From Salipiger sp. IMCC34102 (lineage in GTDB: Bacteria > Pseudomonadota > Alphaproteobacteria > Rhodobacterales > Rhodobacteraceae): DNA of 64,000 nt. The notes beneath the pieces were generated by a model. The model was not told the origin of the DNA, did no database searches, and saw only the letters and a program-made list of their open reading frames with translations. Location: contig NZ_SELQ01000010.1 of NCBI RefSeq assembly GCF_004145405.1, forward strand, positions 1 through 64,000, in the 5' to 3' direction. The position numbers were made by a program, and so were the translations under genes. This document shows, in pieces, positions 57,271-64,000 of this stretch; positions within the stretch are counted from its first letter, which is position 1; every line of letters starts with the position of its first letter.

Positions 57271-57395
57271 CTGTTTCCCCGCTCTTGGTTATGGCGACAT
57301 TTGCAATTGGCGTGTTCTCAGGTGAGCGACCCCGTATTGCAAGATATAGTTGGTCTCTCGATACGGATTGCTCTAACATTCGCTGCGAACTATTC

Positions 57396-59234
57396 ATGAG
57401 TGTCTTCTACATGCCTTACCAGCACTTGACGATGGGATCGACCAACAGGCCGTTCAGGCCGGGACAGATCGAGGCCAGCGCCAAGTTCGAAGTTCCGGCC
57501 TGGCCGGCATCCAAGCGCGCGCCTTGGTTGCCGGTACGCTTCGGTTTCATCGGATCGCGGGCCGGATTCGACCTGCTACGCTTCGAGGCCCCGACTTTCG
57601 CACTGACGCCTCGGAACGCCCGCCAGATGATCGAGGGCGGCCTGATAGACGCGTTGGTGATCGAGGCGGCACCGGACGATCTTATGCAAGAATGGGGCCT
57701 GTCCTTTCTGGACTGGACCAGCGCGGGTGTCGAGGCGCGGGATCTTATGCACCGGGCGGCCGATGCGGGAATGCCCCGTATCGCTGTTCTTCGCGGCGGC
57801 GGTGGCGAGGCCACGCTTTTCGCCCCGCTGGCAACCGAGGCGGACCACGCCTTCGTCATGGAAGACGCCGCGCAGAACGCGCTGCGTGTGATGGGTATCA
57901 AGGCCGAGCTGATCGCACCGGCCATGCAACCGGCGCTCTTTAACGGCTTTGCCGCTGAACTGCGCACGGCCAGCGCTCCATCGCGTTTTCTGTCGCTCGA
58001 TTTGGCACGGGCCATCGAAGATCCTTCCGTGGCTTCGGTTCTGGACGGGATCATGCCGTTCGGACCAACCCTTTGTTCGGCTGATCTGGTCGTGCGAAAG
58101 GAACGGGTCGGAACATTGACCGCCACGCTTTTGGGCGCCTCGATCGGCACCGTCACCTCGGAGCAACTTCGTCACCTTTTTGCCACGTCCGATGTTCTGG
58201 TTCAGGTCGCAAGACCGGATAGAGAACCTGGTCGGGACATCCAGCACGCCCTGAACGCGGTGGCCAGCAGATGCGCCGTCGCAATCGTGGGAGAAATCGA
58301 TGCCCAGGATCCCCGGCGTGCCTTCGCACATGTCTTCCCGGACCCCTCTGAGCTGAGAACATTCCTGAGCCGCTTCACCCTAGACCAAGTCAGTGCCCAC
58401 AGCCACACGCGCACGCTTTGGCGCAAGGTACACTCTAGCTATGCCGCCGATGCCTTCGCCTTGCGGCTGGCACGTTGCGTCGACCCGGATATTGCCGCGC
58501 GGCCAGGCCCCCGCGCCACCGTCGTGACGCCGACCTATCGCCCCGACCGGCTGGGTCAGGTCCTGGAAACCTTCCGCAGCCAGTCCTGGGGAGATCGGGA
58601 ACTGGTCGTGGTCGCCAATACCGACATCCCTGCAGAGTGGAATACGGAACATCTGGAACTTGTAGAGAACGAGCAGATCGTTTTTCTGCCACGCCGTTAC
58701 GGACCCGGCGCGGCACTCAACCTGGGTGCTGCCCGCGGGACCGGGGACTACGTCCTGCGGATGGACGATGACGACTACTACGGATGCCATTACGTCGAGG
58801 ACGCGATGCTCGGCGCGCGCGCGATGGGGGCCGATCTTGTAGGGCAGCATGCCTGCTTCTACTATTATCTTGATGATGACCGTCTTGTCTGGAGACCAAA
58901 TCTGTTTCACCGCCCCACCGCATACGAAAGCTCCAACATCGGCAACGGTGGCCATGTTGCGGGCTTTTCACACTGCGTCCGCCGCTCGCTGCTGCTGGAA
59001 GACGGCTATCACGATCATCTGCACGGGGGGGCCGACGTGGCCTTTCTCGACAAGCTTGCCGACCGGGGCGATCTGGTCTGTGTCCGCAACGATGGGCTCA
59101 ACGCTGTCGTCGGGCGTCGGAGCGATATCCGTAGCCACACTTGGCAGACAGCACTGGGCGCCGACGATGCGCGCTACAAGGCCCTCAGCGCGCCATTGGA
59201 CGCGCTGCTCGACGAAGATCTCTTGATGCGGTGA
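57396..59234 (+). CDS. Large protein with family 2 glycosyltransferase domain
   Basis: Protein of 612 residues if started at 57396; ATGs at 57411 and 57432 are alternatives and none has a good ribosome site. Residues to about 370 have the order LPVRFGFIGSRAGFDLLRF, a Rossmann-like part and a GT-B-like LNAVASRCAVAIVGEID. The GT2 domain begins at about 375 (ATVVTPTYRPDRLGQVLETF) with the metal site RMDDDDYYGCHYVED near 454. The layout parallels the 859-codon protein at 47876 (FIGSxxGxDxL and RxQSWxDxELxVV are shared), so they are probable paralogues. Acceptor and donor are unknown. Confidence 0.8.
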   Translation: MSVFYMPYQHLTMGSTNRPFRPGQIEASAKFEVPAWPASKRAPWLPVRFGFIGSRAGFDLLRFEAPTFALTPRNARQMIEGGLIDALVIEAAPDDLMQEWGLSFLDWTSAGVEARDLMHRAADAGMPRIAVLRGGGGEATLFAPLATEADHAFVMEDAAQNALRVMGIKAELIAPAMQPALFNGFAAELRTASAPSRFLSLDLARAIEDPSVASVLDGIMPFGPTLCSADLVVRKERVGTLTATLLGASIGTVTSEQLRHLFATSDVLVQVARPDREPGRDIQHALNAVASRCAVAIVGEIDAQDPRRAFAHVFPDPSELRTFLSRFTLDQVSAHSHTRTLWRKVHSSYAADAFALRLARCVDPDIAARPGPRATVVTPTYRPDRLGQVLETFRSQSWGDRELVVVANTDIPAEWNTEHLELVENEQIVFLPRRYGPGAALNLGAARGTGDYVLRMDDDDYYGCHYVEDAMLGARAMGADLVGQHACFYYYLDDDRLVWRPNLFHRPTAYESSNIGNGGHVAGFSHCVRRSLLLEDGYHDHLHGGADVAFLDKLADRGDLVCVRNDGLNAVVGRRSDIRSHTWQTALGADDARYKALSAPLDALLDEDLLMR

Positions 59235-59253
59235 TCCGCGAAGGGGCGTCTTT

Positions 59254-60252
59254 TCAGGTTTTGACGTAGTTCAGGAACCAGTCGAGGGTCTCGTCGAGCC
59301 CCGCCGCCAAGTCCTTCTGTGCGCGCCACCCAAGATCCTGGGCCGCCTTCGACGCATCGGCGAAGTTGCGCAGAACATCGGCCGGAGCCCGGACCCCGCT
59401 GCGCCGTTCGATACTCGGCAGACCGGCAGCCGCGAAACGCTCTTCGAGGAGGGCCAGAAGCTCGTTCACGCTGGTCTCCCGACCGGTCGAGATCTGGTAA
59501 AGTTCCCCCGACGCCGCCCCGTGCGTTGCGGCAAGCCGGATCGCACGGGTCAGGTCGTTCACATGGATGAAATCTCGGGTCTGGCTGCCGTCCCCGTTCA
59601 CGGTGATCGGCTCGCCCGCCAGCGCCTGTCGGATGAAGGCCGCGACAACCGATCCCTTTCGCCAGGACCGGGGACCGTAGATGTTCGAAAAGCGCAAGGC
59701 CACGGTCGGCACGCCAAAGGACGTGGCATAGGCACAGCAATAGGCCTCTCCGGCCAGTTTGCTTGCGCCGTAAGGCGAGATCGGGCGCGGCGATATATCC
59801 TCGGTGATCGGCGGCTCGCAGATCCCGGCCGGGGCGCCCGAGGACGCAAAGACGAAACGCGACACACCCGCCGCCCGGGCACCTTCGAGCATGTTGAGCG
59901 TGCCGCCGACGTTCATTTCATTGTCGAGCCTCGGGTTCTCGACCGATGGGGCGACCCCGGTGTTGGCGGCCAGATGCACGATGATGTCGGCGCCCTGCGT
60001 GACCCTTGAGACGGCATCCATGTCACGGATATCGCCCTCGACGATCCCCAGTGTCCGCGACGACCCCCAGACCGGCGCGTCGGCTTCGATACGTTCGACC
60101 CGGTCGAGCGGCGCGGTCGCCGAAAATTCCTCGAACGAGCTCGCGGAGAAATTGTCCAGAACGACGACATGTTGCGGATCTTCATCCGAAAGAAGTTCAG
60201 AAATCAGGTTCGATCCTACAAACCCGGCTCCGCCCGTAACAAGCCATTTCAT
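59254..60252 (-). CDS. NAD-dependent nucleotide-sugar epimerase (GalE/WbpP-like)
   Basis: Protein of 332 residues, an extended SDR. The NAD motif is TGGAGFVGSNLISELL at 6-21, then HLAANTGVAPSVENP, the active-site Ser region FASSGAPAG and SPYGASKLAGE (YxxxK). RFSNIYGPRS and VNGDGSQTRDFIHVNDL are typical of UDP-hexose epimerases and UDP-uronate decarboxylases. In family members the position after FASS is usually S/T; here the GAPAG run is somewhat unusual. It probably provides an epimerised UDP-sugar to this glycan region. It is convergent with the GT2 gene. Confidence 0.85.
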   Translation of the reverse strand: MKWLVTGGAGFVGSNLISELLSDEDPQHVVVLDNFSASSFEEFSATAPLDRVERIEADAPVWGSSRTLGIVEGDIRDMDAVSRVTQGADIIVHLAANTGVAPSVENPRLDNEMNVGGTLNMLEGARAAGVSRFVFASSGAPAGICEPPITEDISPRPISPYGASKLAGEAYCCAYATSFGVPTVALRFSNIYGPRSWRKGSVVAAFIRQALAGEPITVNGDGSQTRDFIHVNDLTRAIRLAATHGAASGELYQISTGRETSVNELLALLEERFAAAGLPSIERRSGVRAPADVLRNFADASKAAQDLGWRAQKDLAAGLDETLDWFLNYVKT

Positions 60253-60534
60253 CTGTGTGTATCCTTCGTCGTGGCATTTGCACCCGTCGGCATTCCAGGA
60301 GGGTAAGAACCCAAACCTCAGGAGTGCGGCAAGTAACTGAAAATCAGACTCTGCGATGTTTCCCGAGGACTGAAGACTGCCGCAATACGGATTTTCGCAG
60401 ACATTGACCCTCGATAGCTTTGCAACTGCTGATCATTCGGTCAATGAAGGCTTTTTCGCAGCTCGTCAACAACAGGGCTGTCACGTTACGCGAGCAGGCA
60501 GGCACGACGCACGGCCATGAGTATTCCACGCCGC
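60253..60534. other. Intergenic region upstream of the epimerase gene
   Basis: About 280 bases with no credible gene. A minus-strand frame at 60344-60529 has no family resemblance. It holds the epimerase promoter and borders an IS5 remnant. Confidence 0.35.
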
Positions 60535-60675
60535 AGTGCTCTGCTGCACAAGTCCACTAAGGCGAACGATACCGTCGACCTACAAGGCCAAGAGCTGGCC
60601 AGCCTACAACGAAGCGCTCAAATGTGGGAGATCGCTGACGAGCTGATTTGACCCCAAGATGACTTAGGATGCCGC
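60535..60675 (+). mobile_element. IS5-family (IS903-group) 5' remnant
   Basis: GTGCTCTGCTGCACAA resembles the IS5-type end seen at 2331. Translation from about 60575 reads TYKAKSWPAYNEALKCGRSLTS, a stop, then FDPKMT, the conserved N-terminus of IS903-type transposases (NWPAYNEALKRRGSLTxWFDP). The rest is missing. Confidence 0.65.
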
Positions 60676-60715
60676 CGGATACCACCTCCGAAGTCACGTA
60701 AAGATATTGTTAATC

Positions 60716-61426
60716 TTAATTCAGAATTTCTTTTATATAAAGATCAGGTACACGGAGACCGTTCTGCGAAAGATTAGGAAGCTGCGTCGCAAGCTCGATA
60801 TCCAAAGGGTAGCCAAGAACTCGGAAGTCTTCCGCGTATAACCTTCTAACAATATCAATGCATTCATCGGTGTAATGATTTTCAATATTGTTCGAAGAAT
60901 TTGTTCTTACACCCTTACGCGGAACATTTACATCGAAATCGAAGTAGCTTTTTGCCATTTCCTTGACGTCGTTCTCAAAACTTTCGAATCTTATTACGTA
61001 GTCGTAATCAGCCTCACCTAACAAGGACTTAGTGGAAATAGGAAAAGTGTGGCCGTCTATATTATCAATCCCTACCGAAGATAGTAGGTTCAAAAATTTT
61101 TCAAAGGAAATAATCCCTTCACCATGGTTGAGCTTCTTCTGCCAGTTTGGAGAAAGTCCGGTGCTTCCACTGTGAGTCACGTGCAGATATAAAGACAAAA
61201 CTCTTGTATATGGGTTTCTAATACTAATAATGAATTTATTGTCGAAATTCGAAAAAACCTCTGGCGAATTTGAGTTTTCGAACCTGTGAACATTTTGATA
61301 CTTAGACCTATTCAAGGTAGCATGAACAGTCTTTTCTTTGTTCACAAGGTGCCATTTTTCTTTCAAGGCCTCTATTATGACGGCAAGGAACGCTGTATTA
61401 CTTGTCTTTCCAAAGCTCTGATGCAT
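60716..61426 (-). CDS. Sulfotransferase-family protein, A+T-rich
   Basis: Protein of 236 residues. The start (MHQSFGKTSNTAF) is a diverged form of the HIPKTxGTS PAPS-binding loop, and an in-frame stop lies just four codons upstream, so it begins at 61426. The second motif IISIRNPYTRVLSLYLHVT binds the 3'-phosphate side; SFENDVKEMAKSYF and ECIDIVRRLYAEDFRVLGYP are typical family ends (IxxxYxxDFxxxGY). Base composition is far more A+T-rich than the plasmid backbone, suggesting horizontal transfer. It is flanked by IS debris and a decayed reductase gene. The substrate is unknown. Confidence 0.7.
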   Translation of the reverse strand: MHQSFGKTSNTAFLAVIIEALKEKWHLVNKEKTVHATLNRSKYQNVHRFENSNSPEVFSNFDNKFIISIRNPYTRVLSLYLHVTHSGSTGLSPNWQKKLNHGEGIISFEKFLNLLSSVGIDNIDGHTFPISTKSLLGEADYDYVIRFESFENDVKEMAKSYFDFDVNVPRKGVRTNSSNNIENHYTDECIDIVRRLYAEDFRVLGYPLDIELATQLPNLSQNGLRVPDLYIKEILN

Positions 61427-61599
61427 ATTCCCAAGTCAGGGAAGCTTCTAAAGCTTTTGATGTTCCTTGCCATTTTTGGTTTATCCCTTGATAACTTTGA
61501 AAAGAAGCGAAGGCGGAAGGTCCTTGGCGTGGGCGCAAATGCGGTCATCGGGTTTGTTGAAAAGACTCCGCCGCCCGCGTCTAGCTTTGTTGAGCGGTT

Positions 61600-61850
61600 G
61601 CATATCGGGCTTCCAGCCGACTGTCTATTCACCGCCCTACTCGATCGCGGAGCGTTTGAGCAGTGTCGGATGCGCGGCGATCAAGTCGGCTTCAGAGCCG
61701 GTACGCGCGTCCTCGGGCAGTTGGCGCCAGGTGGTCGAGGCGCGGTTGACGGCGGCCTCACCGTTTTGAGGGAAAAGTGTTTCAAGGTCCTGTGGTACGA
61801 TGCCGGCTTCGCAGATATCCATGATTTTCGAGTCAGGCCCCACGGCGCGC
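61600..61850 (-). pseudogene. ArsC-family reductase remnant
   Basis: The minus strand reads EAGIVPQDLETLFPQNGEAAV, NRASTTWRQLPEDAR, then DLIAAHPTLLKRSAIE, a stop, and after another stop TVGW. The NRxSTTWR and HPTLxKRPxI motifs are the middle and end of ArsC/Spx-type proteins of the arsenate-reductase family. The N-terminal CxxC-type part is absent and two stops interrupt the end, so this is dead. Confidence 0.6.
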
Positions 61851-62165
61851 AACTACTACAGACCGCACCTATCGGTGGTAGACCAGACGTCGCTCGAAGC
61901 GTGCCGGACGCTTGAGCAAAATGAAGGCTTCGCGCCCGGCGCGCTTGCCCAGAAAGACGGACCCGACTACCAATCTCAAACCCGCAGACTCTCGTTGTGA
62001 ACGAGGGACCCGTGGGGGGCAGGTCAGCGCAACTTGCAACTTCAGCAACGTCGGCATATTTGTCGTGGCCAAATAACCGAACTAAGCCGTTGAAATTTCT
62101 ACCAACATAAACGCAGATTTGACCTCGCCATTCATTCGGATCTGTCACGACCTCCAGAGGATGCC
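61851..62165. other. Gap before the second small sulfotransferase gene
   Basis: Mixed composition with no credible complete gene. A minus-strand frame at 61869-62072 shows no recognised motif. Confidence 0.35.
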
Positions 62166-62795
62166 ATGCCGCTTTTTCGTTCCAGCTTTGCATTGATCTA
62201 TTTCGTTCATATTCCCAAAGCTGGAGGGTCTAGCGTCGAAAAAGCATTGAATACCAAGGGTGTAAAATCAGCCATGATGATCTCGAAGGCAAGAAACACC
62301 GAAACAAATTACAGTAAATGTACTCCGCAACATATTCATGCCGATGTATACGGGGCCTACTTCCCCGATAACTTTATCGACTATGCTTTCACGGTCTGCC
62401 GGAATCCTTTTGGTCGGATGGCATCGGAATACAAGATGAAGGTCATAAATGGGAAAGAGGACGCCACACCTTCTGACTGGATTACCACGTCGATCGACCG
62501 GTGTCGCGAATTTCCCTACACTCGGGACAACCACATTCGACCGCAAAAATATTTCTTAGCGCCTCACGTTCAAAAATTCAAACTTGAAGATGGATTGCAG
62601 AAACCTATCGCGGCGGCATTCAAGGCGCTGGGTCTTTCTGCACCTTCGAAAGTGCCGCATTCGCGCAAAGGACCCGAAGAGAAGCTTATCATTACGAAAC
62701 GCACTTTGGATCTTATCCGTGATTTTTATCATGATGATTTCGAAACGCTGGGTTACGACAAAACGGACTACAGTGCTCATTTCGAAATCCGCTAG
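62166..62795 (+). CDS. Sulfotransferase-family protein
   Basis: Protein of 209 residues. The PAPS 5'-phosphosulfate loop is canonical (FVHIPKAGGSSVEKAL, residues 13-28), and the 3'-phosphate motif is FTVCRNPFGRMASEY near 76-90. The C-terminus IRDFYHDDFETLGYD matches the IxxxYxxDFxxxGY ending of Sulfotransfer_2 proteins. It is a short, normal-length member. It lies one base before the glycerophosphotransferase gene on the same strand, so a shared transcript is likely. It might sulfate the glycerol-phosphate or sugar units of the same polymer; this is inferred. A+T content is higher than average. Confidence 0.82.
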   Translation: MPLFRSSFALIYFVHIPKAGGSSVEKALNTKGVKSAMMISKARNTETNYSKCTPQHIHADVYGAYFPDNFIDYAFTVCRNPFGRMASEYKMKVINGKEDATPSDWITTSIDRCREFPYTRDNHIRPQKYFLAPHVQKFKLEDGLQKPIAAAFKALGLSAPSKVPHSRKGPEEKLIITKRTLDLIRDFYHDDFETLGYDKTDYSAHFEIR

Positions 62796-62796
62796 T

Positions 62797-64000
62797 ATGC
62801 TCAGAAACAGAATTAAGGGCGTTGCGTCCACTTTTCGTCGCCGTGCTCGCCTTGGCTTTCAGCAGGTGACGGGTACAGCTCCCGCCGTCGCGCGATCGGT
62901 CATCACGAAAACGCAGTTACGTGATGGCAAGCTGGTGGTCTCTGGCTGGATCGTGCTGAACCATACGCCGACTGAGGTATCGTTCATCGTCCGCAAGTTT
63001 CGCGAAGAGACGATTTCCGAAAAGTTCCCGATTGAAATCTCGAAACCCCTCAAGCGCGGGTTTAGCAACAAGATTGCACGTCTACTGCGCCTGACCCGCC
63101 ATGACTTCGAGGTGGTCCTCGATTTTCCCTGGGCGGACGTTCCTTCGTCCATTTACGGAACCGGCATCAGCGTCGACGATCGCGTGACCACAATAAACAC
63201 CATGTCCAATGCCTTGGGGATTTTCAGCGACGATACGGCAGGGCGCACATATTGCGTCTTTATCGAGTCATCCGTTCGTGTGCTGAGAATTGAGATGTAT
63301 CACTTCGGCAGCCATGTTGTAGAGGATCTGCGTGCCAGATCCTTAGCGCCACGATCCGATCGTATCGGCGTGGTCCTTGGAGAATATACCAATATCGCCC
63401 GCGACAACGGGCGGGCGCTTTTCGAATATTTGCATTCTCATGCGGACGCAGATGTCGACGCATCCTATATCGTCGAGCCCAACAACCTGGACGATTACGA
63501 TGTCAATCAACCCGGCGTGCTTCCGTTCGGCAGTCGCGAACACCTTGAACGTTGCCTGGATGCCCACGTCTGCGCGTTCACCCACCATCGCAACTATGTC
63601 TATCCCGCGATCATCGAGATGATCTCCCCGGAACGGTACAATTCCACCCGCACGTTGTTTTTACAGCACGGCATTACGGCGATGAAGAAAAGTGTCGCCA
63701 GACACTACAGCAAGAATCGGGTCGATTACTCGGCCATCTCGGTGTGTTCGCAGTTGGAGCGCGAGATATTTCGCAATCACTTCTCATACGATTCGAGTTC
63801 GGTATTTGTGACGGGTTTCCCACGTTACGATACCTTGTTCCGTAAAGCCAAAAGCGCTGAAGCAGACCCCGATCAGGTCCTGTTCTTCCCCACTTGGCGC
63901 GCTGGCCTGGAGAAGATGACGACCGAAGAAGTCTTCGACAACGAATTCTTCGTGCGCTGGCAGCAGGCAATGAAAGGCGTGTCGGACATGGGGCTTCGCA
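62797..64000 (+). CDS. CDP-glycerol glycerophosphotransferase-like protein (TagF/TagB family), 3' end outside window
   Basis: The open frame runs off the window after 401 codons. The first 170 residues form a beta-rich domain (SVITKTQLRDGKLVVSGWIV) seen in other capsular glycerophosphotransferases. Family motifs then follow: FTHHRNYVYPAIIEM, LFLQHGITAMKK with the catalytic-type His, VCSQLEREIF, TGFPRYDTLF and VLFFPTWR. These enzymes transfer glycerol phosphate from CDP-glycerol to build teichoic-acid-like chains. TagD at 26062 would make the donor. The start follows the sulfotransferase stop by one base. Confidence 0.85.
   Translation, partial: MLRNRIKGVASTFRRRARLGFQQVTGTAPAVARSVITKTQLRDGKLVVSGWIVLNHTPTEVSFIVRKFREETISEKFPIEISKPLKRGFSNKIARLLRLTRHDFEVVLDFPWADVPSSIYGTGISVDDRVTTINTMSNALGIFSDDTAGRTYCVFIESSVRVLRIEMYHFGSHVVEDLRARSLAPRSDRIGVVLGEYTNIARDNGRALFEYLHSHADADVDASYIVEPNNLDDYDVNQPGVLPFGSREHLERCLDAHVCAFTHHRNYVYPAIIEMISPERYNSTRTLFLQHGITAMKKSVARHYSKNRVDYSAISVCSQLEREIFRNHFSYDSSSVFVTGFPRYDTLFRKAKSAEADPDQVLFFPTWRAGLEKMTTEEVFDNEFFVRWQQAMKGVSDMGLR

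Noticed and set aside
61286-61915. 209-codon plus-strand frame
   Set aside because: Crosses the start of a minus-strand sulfotransferase and the ArsC remnant, and has no motif.

Overview
The window reads as part of a large plasmid or chromid of a marine alphaproteobacterium of the Rhodobacteraceae (Roseobacter group). The evidence is the high G+C coding style, a RepA-type plasmid replication module with divergent parA/parB near 42.6-46.6 kb, Rhodobacteraceae-style hypothetical proteins, and abundant IS3, IS5 and IS256 debris. No rRNA, tRNA or CRISPR array is visible. The species is not identifiable from the sequence alone.

Layout. 0-3.5 kb: accessory genes (a cysteine-rich GIY-YIG-like protein, a ribbon-helix-helix-like protein) and an insertion-sequence graveyard. 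3.6-14.5 kb: a sugar-acid catabolic locus with mannonate dehydratase, a GntR regulator, a five-gene Dpp/Opp-type ABC importer, KdgD, an AGE-family isomerase and 2,5-dioxovalerate dehydrogenase. 14.8-19.7 kb: a minimal tyrosine recombinase, a WGR protein, palindromic sites and a large helicase-PLD nuclease fusion resembling the single-gene (type II) Mokosh anti-phage system. 19.8-23.5 kb: IS3 elements, a CysH-type APS reductase and gene fragments (ABC ATPase, phosphomannomutase).

23.7-42.6 kb: surface polysaccharide genes: LicD-like protein, sulfotransferase, glycerol-3-phosphate cytidylyltransferase, UDP-glucose dehydrogenase, KpsM-like permease, capsular glycosyltransferase, CapD-type dehydratase, an intact IS256 element nested in older IS remains, initiating sugar transferase, a short-chain dehydratase, a secreted CAP-RTX protein, a Wza/KpsD-like export lipoprotein, UDP-galactopyranose mutase, GT2, KpsE-like and KpsT-like proteins. 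42.6-46.6 kb: parB, parA, an origin with three 22-bp iterons and a DnaA box, and repA. 46.6-64 kb: a second glycan region with a DUF2793 protein, two large GT2 proteins, a coiled-coil protein, a UDP-GlcNAc dehydratase-like enzyme, a UDP-sulfoquinovose synthase homologue, a GT4-GT2 fusion, three sulfotransferase-like proteins, an epimerase and a truncated CDP-glycerol glycerophosphotransferase.

Taken together, the plasmid appears to encode an ABC-exported surface glycan. Candidate building blocks are galactofuranose, uronic acid, glycerol phosphate and a sulfonated sugar (sulfoquinovose), with possible sulfate esters. The UDP-sulfoquinovose synthase inside a polysaccharide operon, together with four sulfotransferase-like genes, a nearby sulfite-producing reductase and teichoic-acid-type enzymes, is the most unusual theme. 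The Mokosh-like gene is the clearest defence candidate.
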